Origin: Akkermansiaceae bacterium
GTDB taxonomy: Bacteria > Verrucomicrobiota > Verrucomicrobiia > Verrucomicrobiales > Akkermansiaceae
DNA length: 5,752 bases
Direction: 5' to 3'
NCBI GenBank assembly: GCA_011524615.1
Contig: WTJZ01000228.1
Span: 1 to 5,752, forward strand
Below the pieces are notes generated by a model. It was given only the letters and a program-made list of their open reading frames with translations. It had not been told where the DNA came from and made no database searches. Shown here in pieces: positions 1 to 5,752 of this stretch. Every line of letters begins with the position of its first letter. The stretch's first letter is position 1. A program made the translations under genes and the position numbers.

Positions 1-155
1 TTACTATCCCATTCATCAATCCAGGAGTCTGCTGACAAGGTCGTACTAGACTGGATGATATAGCGTACATCTGACTTCATTCGGCGGAATCGGAAGCGCT
101 TCATACCAGACTCTGTACGGATGAGTTCGGGGAGGTTGGTAGCTTTGTCGCGAGG
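1..155 (-). other. Start of the basic C-terminal domain (residues 1866 onward, truncated by the window edge)
   Basis: After the calcium hinge the sequence turns strongly basic: MKRFRFRRMKSDVRYIIQSS (1883-1902) contains six Arg or Lys in ten residues at its front, unlike the acidic, lysine-poor protein before it. It continues TTLSADSWIDEWDS to the edge. The layout 'l.f.RR...dv.Y.vq.S..L..W' matches the short C-terminal beta domain seen in giant Verrucomicrobiota proteins, which often ends the protein within a few tens of residues. The stop codon is therefore probably close to, but outside, the window. Its job (anchoring, sorting or capping) is unknown. Confidence 0.6.
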
Positions 156-3100
156 GTTGGCATGATTACGGCCGAGGGCGTATTCCATGATGTCTGACAT
201 ACCGTCTTGGTCAGAGTCTGCACTGCCATTAGGTACCTCACTATGGAGAGAGAATTGATAGAAGGAAGCGCTGCGCCCTGCGTTGCCGGTCTTGAGGTAG
301 AGCCCTACTCGCGCATTGTCGGTAGCGAAGGCGTAGGAGGTGAGGAGTTGCATGCCTTGCCCATCGAGGAGGTCGTAGAAGAACTGGTATTGATCGACTC
401 CTGATTCTTGTTCGATACAGGTGACGCGGAGTTTGACGCGAGCGGTGGACTGGGCGCTGACATTGATGTTAGGAGAATTCGTACCGAGGCCTTGTAGGCT
501 GATGAGTCCAGCTCCACCATCCCAGTAGTGTAGGCCGAGGCCAAAGAGTGGGTGCGCTCCGTCTTGGTCTTGGTAGACGGTTAGCCCCATGACCTGTTCG
601 TTTAGGCTAGGATCGAGTTCTACCTCTGTGTCTGCGGTCCATTGGGTGAGATCGGAGGTGAGCGCGTACGCCATCGGGGCGCGGCTCCGACTCGTCCACA
701 TGTCGGTATTACCAAAGGTCTGGAAGAGGAGTCGGGCATTCTCCGCGTCGTGGGTGATGCTCGCTCGAGCCGAGTCTGGGATGTCGTACTGGAGGATGCC
801 GAGTTCCTCCGCTGAGAAGTCTGAGGAGAGGTAGGCGACACCGAGTTCATCGATGACGGAGAGGTCGAGGAGGGCTCGGTCTGTATGGGTGCCGTCTGAG
901 ACTGCTATGATGAGTGGGTAGGCACTGGCTTCTTCATAGTCGAGTGCTGAAGCGATGGTTAGGGTACCGTCCAGAGCGAGTGCGAAGTGTGAGTCCTCAT
1001 TACCGCTGATGATCGTGTAGGTCAGAGTGTCAGCGGGAGAGTCGTCGGTAGCGACGATCGTATAGATCAGGTCTCCGACGAGAGCGTTCTCAGAGACGGT
1101 GAGGGCGTGATCTGCGAGGACAGGCAGGTAGGACGAGACAGCAACGGTAATGGTGGCGGTAGTGCTGAGTGCGGTTGCGTCGGTGACTTGCACCTGGAGA
1201 GCGAACTCCTGTCCCTCATAGCTCTCGAGGTCTTGTTTGGCCGTGATCGTCCCTGATGCCGCATCAAGCCCGAACAGAGTACTCTCCTCTAATAGAGAGA
1301 AGCTATAAGTGTCTGTATCATAGACCGCGATCGTGCCGATGGTAGTGCCTGCTGGAGTAGTGGGGACGGAGGTGAAGAGTTGGTCACCGAGGATGGGGGC
1401 ATTAGAGGCTTGGTTACTCTGATAGTGTGAGATGATTTCAGCTTCTGAGAGGGCTTCATTATATGCGGCAAAGGCGTGGATCCCTGGTTCGGCGTCATCT
1501 CTGATATTAGTGGCTCCCAGGGTGAGACCGGCGGCATACAGGGAGGGGAGCACCGACATGCTGTCGATGTAGACGCCATCGATGTACAGGCGAGACTCGT
1601 TTTGATCAGCATCGAGAACGTAGACGACGTGTGAGAGCGCTCCATAGGGAGAGGTTGATTGGGAGAATCTCCAGTCATTGATACCGTATTGGGTGATACC
1701 GAGCTGGCCTCGGTTGTTCCACTGCTCGAGACGGAGTGACCACCCATTGCCGTTCAGAAGATGGGTGGCGGATTGGCCTAGATCTTCAGCATCGACGAAG
1801 AACTCGAGAGTCGCACTCCCTGAGAGGGCGCTGAGATCGACGGTGGTGGTCGCGTTCCCTGCTACGGGAGTGCTGTACGTGAGGGTCGGAGGGGTGCCCT
1901 CTTGAGTGGCTTGATTCCACGACTCGTAGGAGGTGGCAATATTGGGGTGGCGTCGGATGAGGAATTCTTGGAGATTTGAGATCCCATCTCCGTCGCTATC
2001 ATCGGTGCCTGATTGTGCGAGGGTGTCGAGATAGGTGATCTCCCACCAGTCAGGGAGGCCGTCAGCATCTCCGTCAGAGAGTGGCTGAAAGGCGGTGGCA
2101 GGGATGACACTCGGGGTGTCTCCAGCAGGTGTTGTCCACCCTAGGGAGAGGTGGTCTCCTCCGCCGCCCTCGGCATAGATGATCTCGAAGTAGTAGCGAG
2201 CTCCCTTCTCTAATGAAATCGAGCCTGAGTTCGTGGCGGCAAAGTTTTGGTAACTCGTCCAGCCGGCGAAGTCGATGTAGGTCGTGAGATGATCGGGTGT
2301 CTCGTCTGAGCTGAGGCTAAACCGGGAGCTATCATCGGAGGCGAGATGGAACTGGTACTCTCCAGTGTAGGGGGCGACTAAGTACCCACGCACACGACGT
2401 CCATAGGAGTCGGCAATGTTCTGAGGGAAGGTGAAGCTCTCAAGGGTGGTCACCGTGAAGCTATCGGGTGTGTCTGGATAATGTGCAGCTGCCTCGACAT
2501 TTGTGACATATCCACCGCTGATATTGTAGTAGAGTTCTTCTGTGACGGCTCCCTTGAGAGAGGTCTCTATTGTGATGGTAGCGGTGGTTGATTTGGCAGG
2601 AGAGCCATCGTCGGTGACTTGGATCTGGAGGGCGTAGGTCTGGTCTGGACTGAGTGGGGAGAGTGGAGTGAGAGCGCCAGAGTCAGGATCGAGCTCCCAG
2701 TGTCCGCGTTCATTACCAGAGAGGATGCTCCAGGTGTATTGTTCACTCGCTTCATTCAGCGGCCCCATCGCTGGGGTGAGTAGCGGGTAGCCTGTGAGGG
2801 CGCTCGCGTCGAGATAGTGTGTCTGGTCTGAGAGGTCTGGAGCACGGTTTTCATCCGTGAGGACGAAGCGCAGGGAGAAGGCCACAGGGGCATTCATGCC
2901 ATCTGTGACTTGGAGCGGGAGGAGGGCGAGACCGCTCGCTCCATCCATGACTGGGAGGTCGCCAGTCAGGGTAAAGACTCCCGTACTATCCGCAGCGATA
3001 TAGCTCATGCTGTAGCCATCTGTCACGGTATAGGTGAGGGCATCTCCGTCGGGGTCTTGGATGAGAGAGTTCAGTTCGATGAGGGTAGTGCCGATGGGGC

Positions 3101-5752
3101 TCAGTTCGGTCACGGGAATGTCGACGATCTCTGGCACGACGGGCGGGAGGTTCTCGCTAGTGATGGTAAAGGTGAGATCGGTACTATGGCCATCAGCGTC
3201 CGTGGCTCTGATCGTGACTTGGCTCGACCCAGCCTGGGTGAGCTGGAGCTGGAAGGTCTCTGGATCGGAGATCTGTCCGATCGGTGAGGTCGCGAAGAGG
3301 TCGCTCTGAGAGACGGAGACGACCTCATAGGTCAGGTCTGAGTCGGCTGTCTCTAGATCGTCAAAGGCATCGTAGAGGTTCACCGAGACGGGAGTGCCAC
3401 TCGTATTGGTTTCTATGTCTGCTAGGCCTGTACCGAGTGGGGCGGAGGTGGATTGATAGTCGATGGTGAACTCCTGTGCGGTAGTATTCGTCCCGTCGTG
3501 TACGGCCAACTGGAGGGTGTAGAGGCCTGGAGTAGGGAAGTCGATCAGCGTATGAACCTCTGACGGGGAGGCGATGATGGCAGAGGCTGGGCCGGAGAGT
3601 TGGCTCCACGTAGTCGTATGGACCGAGGGGCTCACCCCATAGGCGTCGAACTCGTCGAGGTCGAAGTACTCGGCCTCACCCGCCGCAGAGGCGAGTCGGA
3701 TGCGTTGTGCCATGGTACCGTCAGGAACGGTGAGGAATTCATTCTGTAGATTATTCAGTGTCGTGCTCCACGAGATATTGTCCTCACTATCGTAGACGGT
3801 GAGGGTGCGTCCTGCACGACCAGAGAGGAAGGCGGTCATGAGGTAGCGGAGCTCGCGCTCTTGTGGGAGGGTGAGTTCCCACCAGTTATCGGTGACGGTA
3901 TTGTCCGTGATCGCTCGGATGCCTGAGGACTGATGGTGGACGCCATCCAGAGGCGCCCAGGCATCGAAGTCTGAGATCCCGTGTAGGACAGTACTCATCT
4001 CTGGAGTGGCTCCGACCGTGAGGTCGCTGAGGTCGTCTAGCTGCCCGATGACACGCACCTTAGTTATGGGAAAGCTCGGGGCGGAGCTGGCCTTGTTCAC
4101 TCGGATGTAGCGGACGAGGAGGTTACCAGTAGGATCGACGGGGATCTTGACCCTGCTGGTGTAGTTGTCCCTGTTTTGGAGCGCTACAGTTTGGACTACT
4201 ACGCCCGCGTTATCAAGGAGCTCTAGAGTGTGATCATAGAGCAGCTGTTCGAAGCTGAGGATAAGGTCGATCCAGGCGATCTCGCGACCAGCTCCGAGGT
4301 CTAGTTCCCAGCTCAGTTCAGCCCCCGCTCCTACGTTCGGCGTCGCATTAGAGTGCTGGGCTGGGCGGATGAGCCGGTTCGCGTCGATACTCCCTGTGCC
4401 AGTCGTCCAAGAGGCCTCCCCAAAGGGGGCGATATCGATCAGGTTGGAGAAGTGGTCGTCCTGTACGGTGATGCCAAAGTCACTGGTGTCGATCTGAGCA
4501 TCACGCCACCCTATTCGAGTCTTACTTTCCGCCGTGATCCAGGGCGCGAGCTCGCTCCCTCCCGTATACTGGCTGTCCGGCTCCTCCACCATGATCCAGC
4601 GAGAGAGGCTCTTGGAGATGCCATTATCGGTAGCAGTGAGACGGACTCGGTAGCGCCCTGTAGTGCTAAAGCGGATAGCTGTGCTGGGGGCGGTGGCGTC
4701 TGTAAGTGTCGCCGTACCTCCCTCAGGAGTGCGGACGACCTCCCAGAGGAGCGAGCTCATCCCACTAAACTCGTCCCCTATTGCTGGGATCTGCTCTGCG
4801 GATAGGATGAGTTGCATGTCTCGCTTGAGTACCGTGTAGTCTCTCGCAGGGCTTGTGATTTCTGCGATGCCTACTAGTACACGAGCCGTTCCTGAGAAGA
4901 CGGTGCCATCTACATCTGAGGCAGTGTAGTTGATAATGGCATAGCCACTGGCTCCTTCAGCGGGTGTTAGGGTGAGGAAGTTCGTAGGACCTGCTCCCCA
5001 TGTCCCGTCAGGAAAGATACGATGCCCTGTCTCGATCTCGAGCGTTCCCATCTCTGGAGTTTCGAGTGTCGCCGTGAGGAGCTCATAGGTGCGGTTAAAG
5101 TCGTAATTCTTATCTGCCACGGGATCGAGGCTCGCCAGACCAGTGGTGCTGATATTGTAGTCCAGTAGTTGGGTCCCCGCGACTTGGTCATTCAGTAGGG
5201 GATTAAAGCGGATCGGACGGATGCCATCCGCGCTGTAAAGGTCGTCCTCTGCAGTCCGAGTCGTTCCTGAGTAGAGAATGGTAAGCGTCCTCGCAGTGCC
5301 TCCGACGGAGAGATTGAGCGTCTCTGAGCCCGTCGCATCTGGATGGGTACGTAGGAGTAGGACGTTACTCCAATGCGTACTATCCGCCATCGTAGGATAG
5401 TCGATCGAGTTAATCGTCCCGGAGAACTGGAGCCAACGGTCCTCGCCCGGAGTCAGAGTGACCGTATCGAGATCGAGCGCGCTCTCGACGGTAACGGTGA
5501 CCGGAGCTCGGGAGAGCCACCCTCGTCCATTGTTGCCGACATTGCCACGGAGGGTGTAGTTAAAGTAGGCCGCCCCTTGGAACCCGTCCGCAGGGGTGAA
5601 GCGGAGTTCTGTGCTATTGGGGAGGATTTCGACCGTGCCCGCTCCATTCGGGATGACACGTCCGACTTCTTCGATCATGAGGTCGTCATTATAGAACCGT
5701 GAGTAGGGAGTGCGGCGGTCATCATTAGCGAGCGGGTCGATCACGACGGCGG
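1..5752 (-). CDS. Giant multidomain cell-surface/secreted protein (cadherin-like, discoidin-like, PA14, LamG), partial at both ends
   Basis: One minus-strand frame is open over the entire window: 1916 full codons with no stop, and the next codon at the low-coordinate edge begins AA, so it is not a stop. No start, signal peptide or ribosome binding site is in view because the N-terminus lies beyond 5752. The translation is a chain of beta-sandwich modules: two Big_9/cadherin-5-like repeats, two PKD-like domains, two discoidin-like domains, five cadherin/CADG-like domains, PA14, LamG, a C2/DUF1349-like domain and two Asp-rich calcium motifs, ending in a basic C-terminal domain. No catalytic domain is recognisable. 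Composition fits an extracellular calcium-loaded protein: one cysteine (residue 1778), only 16 lysines, many Asp, Thr and Ser. Inferred role is adhesion or glycan capture by a verrucomicrobial-type bacterium. The reading frame is near certain and the function is inference from domains. Confidence 0.94.
156..224 (-). other. Second Asp-rich calcium-binding motif (residues 1843-1865)
   Basis: SADSDQDGMSDIMEYALGRN (1843-1862) has the D-x-D-x-D-G-h-x-D spacing of a calcium loop followed by a short helix. 'D.DG.sD..EYALG.nP' is the standard hinge just before the C-terminal domain in many verrucomicrobial surface proteins. It marks the boundary between the C2-like domain and the C-terminal domain. 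Confidence 0.78.
231..845 (-). other. Protein domain: concanavalin-A-like, DUF1349/GH43-C2-like (residues 1636-1840)
   Basis: About 205 residues follow the last cadherin repeat. The opening YLSSDFSAEELGILQYDIPD (1640-1659) resembles the 'df....lg..W....p' start of the beta-xylosidase C-terminal/DUF1349 group. RSRAPMAYALTSDLTQWTAD (1688-1707) and then TEVELDPSLNEQVMGLTVYQ (1708-1727), which read as 'apm.y.....f...tev...p....qq.GL.vyqd', support this. The end shows DNARVGLYLKTGN (1812-1824) and SASFYQFSLHS. The only cysteine of the window is here (1778). No glycosidase catalytic module accompanies it in view. Family identity is inference from pattern, and a generic LamG-like domain is the main alternative. 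Confidence 0.55.
846..1406 (-). other. Protein domains: two cadherin repeats (residues 1449-1635)
   Basis: Repeat one (about 1449-1540) has TTIGTIAVYDTDTYSFSL (1469-1486), LFGLDAASGTITAKQDLESY (1493-1512) and ALQVQVTDATALSTTATITV (1517-1536). Repeat two (about 1541-1635) has LTVSENALVGDLIYTIVATD (1549-1568), LTYTIISGNEDSHFALALDG (1576-1595) and LDYEEASAYPLIIAVSDGTH (1603-1622). These are textbook cadherin motifs: 'vsEna..Gt.v.tv.AtD', 'F.ld..G.it....LdyE....y.l.V..tD'. The calcium-ligating Asp and Glu positions are mostly retained in the second. In the first the 'SEN' start is replaced by FTSVPTTPAG, so calcium binding there may be weaker. Confidence 0.88.
1407..1889 (-). other. Protein domain: LamG/concanavalin-A-like (LamG_3 type, residues 1288-1448)
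   Basis: The beta-jelly-roll signature strands appear in order: SGSATLEFFVDAED (1310-1323), HLLNGNGWSLRLEQ (1330-1343), LSHVVYVLDADQNESRLYID (1372-1391) followed by GVYIDS, then LTLGATNIRDDAEPGIHAFA (1409-1428) and YNEALSEAEIISHYQS (1431-1446). The last two are the usual LamG_3 ending ('G......f.G.idev.iYn.aLs..ei..hY'). Length of about 160 residues is typical. Such domains bind glycans or are structural. The fit is strong except for the less certain N-terminal boundary. Confidence 0.87.
1947..2084 (-). other. Asp-rich calcium-binding linker, TSP3-like (residues 1223-1268)
   Basis: Two half-repeats are visible: LSDGDADGLPDWWE (1224-1237) and DDSDGDGISNLQEFLIRR (1250-1267), joined by ITYLDTLAQSGT. 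Each has the D-x-D-x-D-G-h-x-D/N pattern of thrombospondin type 3-like or dockerin-like calcium sites. The exact form 'D.DADGLPDWWE ... DDSDGDG.SNLQEF' is frequent in giant proteins of Verrucomicrobiota and Planctomycetota and is the best taxonomic clue in the window. It joins PA14 to the LamG domain. Confidence 0.85.
2091..2552 (-). other. Protein domain: PA14 (residues 1067-1220)
   Basis: The pattern is strong: an opening strand EELYYNISGGYV (1072-1083), then RRVRGYLVAPYTGEYQFHLA (1118-1137), immediately SDDSSRFSLSSDE (1138-1150), and later SGSISLEKGARYYFEIIYAE (1175-1194) and DHLSLGWTTP (1199-1208). These correspond to 'vRw.Gyl.ap.tG.Y.F...sDDgsrl', 'i.LeaG..Y.iei.y.e' and '..l.l.W' of PA14. 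Length (about 150) is normal. The paired Asp (1139-1140) sits where carbohydrate-binding PA14 domains coordinate calcium and sugar. PA14 is found in glycosidases and adhesins. With no catalytic domain visible here, a glycan-binding role is likely, but the sugar is unknown. Confidence 0.88.
2562..3452 (-). other. Protein domains: three cadherin/CADG-like repeats (residues about 767-1063)
   Basis: Three units of about 100 residues each can be separated. The first (767-865) has VSVNLYDAFDDLETADSDLT (788-807) and ends VTIRATDADG. The second (866-965) starts ENLPPVVP, carries QDPDGDALTYTVTDG (898-912), the classic calcium-binding 'D.DGD.LtYtv' of dystroglycan-type cadherin domains, and ends PLQVTDG. 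The third (966-1063) starts ENRAPDLS and has YTWSILSGNE, then WELDPDSGALTPL (1018-1030), then ALQIQVTDDGSPAKSTTATI. The Asp-rich junctions (VLTDENRAP, ITSENLPP) fit calcium-rigidified linkers. Boundaries are approximate. Confidence 0.78.
3453..3635 (-). other. Protein domain: PKD/K319-like Ig domain, copy 2 (residues 706-766)
   Basis: TTTWSQLSGPASAIIASPSE (712-731) is the characteristic 'WsqlSGPa.a.i..p' strand and turn. It is followed by FPTPGLYTLQLAVHDGTNTT (738-757), corresponding to 'f..pG.Y.l.l.v.DG'. This is the most canonical PKD-like segment in the window. It acts as a short spacer between the discoidin-like pair and the cadherin-like block. Confidence 0.74.
3636..4025 (-). other. Protein domain: galactose-binding/discoidin-like, copy 2 (residues 576-705)
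   Basis: It begins with a loop containing a His pair and SSGIRAITDN (608-617), then NWWELTLPQERELRYLMTAF (622-641), which aligns with the 'wWEldLg..rel' strand of copy 1. TLTVYDSEDNISWSTT (649-664) matches the family's 'l.vy.S.D...W', and AQRIRLASAAGEAEYFDLDE (681-700) gives the closing strands, ending in FDAYG. The two copies are clearly diverged, which suggests that they have different ligands or that one is only structural. There is essentially no linker between them. Confidence 0.62.
4038..4568 (-). other. Protein domain: galactose-binding/discoidin-like (F5/8 type C-like), copy 1 (residues about 395-571)
   Basis: The core runs from about residue 450 to 571. It has an entry loop with SIDANRLIRPAQHSNATP (454-471), the strand LSWELDLGAGREIAWIDLIL (479-498) corresponding to the family's 'wwevDLG....i..v.i', a middle strand HTLELLDNAGVVVQ (507-520), and the closing strands LLVRYIRVNK (544-553) and ITKVRVIGQ (562-570), corresponding to 'aRYIRv' and 'i.Ei.V.G'. 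The preceding 60 residues (395-450) are less clear and may be a linker or an N-terminal extension. In this fold, ligand binding (sugars or cell-surface molecules) is mediated by variable loops, so specificity cannot be told. Confidence 0.66.
4572..4859 (-). other. Protein domain: PKD/K319-like Ig domain, copy 1 (residues 298-393)
   Basis: The stretch SSLLWEVVRTPEGGTATLTD (332-351), followed by STAIRFSTTGRYRVRLTATD (356-375), shows the typical sequence of this fold: a Trp-containing strand, a 'gG.a.l.d' turn, then 'F...G.Y.v.l.a.D'. The closing strand is SRWIMVEEP (383-391). Such domains serve as spacers in secreted adhesins and polysaccharide-active proteins. It directly precedes the discoidin-like pair, and the related domain at 706-766 directly follows that pair, so the two bracket it. 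Confidence 0.65.
4863..5225 (-). other. Protein domain: Big_9/cadherin-5-like repeat, copy 2 (residues 176-296)
   Basis: It repeats the landmarks of copy 1 in the same order: FNPLLNDQ (182-189) for the opening ND motif, MGTLEIE (235-241) for the GTVEI strand, and LTPAEGASGYAIINYTASD (261-279) for the closing hairpin. It ends with the edge strand TARVLVGI. The spacing between landmarks is wider than in copy 1, because of an insert rich in Asn, Tyr and Asp (about 197-232). The role is structural spacer. Family membership is judged from motif pattern only. Confidence 0.68.
5226..5480 (-). other. Unassigned beta-rich stretch between the two Big_9-like repeats (residues 91-175)
   Basis: This segment has alternating hydrophobic and polar strands, including TLTPGEDRWLQFSGT (98-112) and SETLNLSVGGTARTLTILYS (142-161). 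I do not recognise a family. It could be an Ig-like domain in its own right, or an N-terminal half belonging to the second Big_9-like repeat. It is in the same open frame, with no change in codon use that would suggest an insertion. Confidence 0.4.
5481..5752 (-). other. Protein domain: Big_9/cadherin-5-like repeat, copy 1 (residues 1-90)
   Basis: The first visible residues read IDPLANDDRRTP, matching the 'vlaND.D' opening of bacterial tandem cadherin-like repeats. This is followed by GTVEI (38-42) and then FTPADGFQGAAYFNYTLRG (52-70), the hallmark 'tPa.GF.G...F.Yt..d' strand pair that closes such domains. Edge strands PVTVTVE end it near residue 90. These repeats are spacers in large secreted proteins and often bind calcium at Asp residues. 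The domain may begin a few residues beyond the window, and more copies upstream are likely but unseen. Confidence 0.72.

Noticed and set aside
1..3. Apparent minus-strand TAA stop at the window edge
   Set aside because: It is one base out of register with the giant frame. The in-frame codon there begins AA at positions 2-1 and follows AGT at 5-3, so the protein continues beyond the window.
1289..1747. 152-codon minus-strand ORF in another frame
   Set aside because: It overlaps the LamG domain in a shifted frame. Its Ser, Thr and Pro-rich translation is what a +1 reading of this codon usage would produce.
1840..2110. Possible domain-encoding gene boundary at the Asp-rich linker
   Set aside because: The frame is continuous through the linker, with no stop, start or spacing that would indicate two genes.
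2910..3287. 125-codon plus-strand ORF
   Set aside because: It is antisense to the cadherin-like block and its GD-rich translation mirrors the Asp and Ser codons of the real gene. No ribosome binding site or family pattern is visible.
4353..4805. 150-codon plus-strand ORF
   Set aside because: It lies antisense to the discoidin-like and PKD-like coding region. Its translation has no recognisable domain and looks like random Arg, Gly and Ser-rich shadow sequence.
5373..5702. 109-codon plus-strand ORF
   Set aside because: It is antisense to the Big_9-like repeat 1, with no domain or initiation signal.
1..5752. CRISPR array, tRNA/rRNA, insertion sequence or terminator
   Set aside because: I saw no regularly spaced direct repeat at DNA level, no cloverleaf or rRNA-like stretch, no transposase-like translation and no hairpin followed by a T run. 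All sequence is accounted for by coding.

Overview
The window lies inside one very large protein-coding gene on the minus strand. A single reading frame (codons occupying plus-strand triplets 3-5, 6-8 ... 5748-5750) has no stop codon across all 5752 bases, giving 1916 consecutive full codons. Neither the start codon nor the stop codon is in the window. In this answer residue 1 is the codon at 5748-5750 and residue 1916 is the codon at 3-5, so residue n lies at 5751-3n to 5753-3n.

The protein reads as an extracellular or cell-surface mosaic of beta-sandwich modules with no recognisable enzyme domain. From the N-terminal side the order is: two bacterial cadherin-like/Big_9-type repeats (about 1-90 and 176-296, separated by an unassigned beta-rich stretch); a PKD/Ig-like domain (298-393); two successive galactose-binding/discoidin-like domains (about 395-571 and 576-705); a second PKD-like domain (706-766); three cadherin or CADG-like domains (767-1063); a PA14 domain (1067-1220); an Asp-rich calcium-binding linker (1223-1268); a LamG/concanavalin-A-like domain (1288-1448); two further cadherin repeats (1449-1635); a concanavalin-A-like domain resembling the DUF1349/GH43-C2 group (1636-1840); a short second Asp-rich calcium motif (1843-1865); and the beginning of a basic C-terminal domain (1866-1916 and beyond). 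PA14, discoidin, LamG and C2-like folds commonly bind glycans, while cadherin, PKD and Asp-rich units act as calcium-stiffened spacers. The inferred role is a long surface or secreted polysaccharide- or cell-binding protein. The ligand cannot be read from the sequence.

The architecture suggests a member of the PVC group, most likely Verrucomicrobiota (Opitutae-type marine lineages), or less likely Planctomycetota. The main evidence is the linker with the pattern DGDADGLPDWWE...DDSDGDGISNLQEF and the C-terminal pattern FRFRR...VRYIIQSSTTLS...W, both typical of giant LamG/PA14/cadherin proteins in those genomes. This assignment rests on family recognition, not on a search.

There is no intergenic region, RNA gene, mobile element, CRISPR array, promoter, ribosome binding site or terminator that I can support. 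The plus strand carries no credible gene, and the short ORFs in other frames are shadows of the giant gene.
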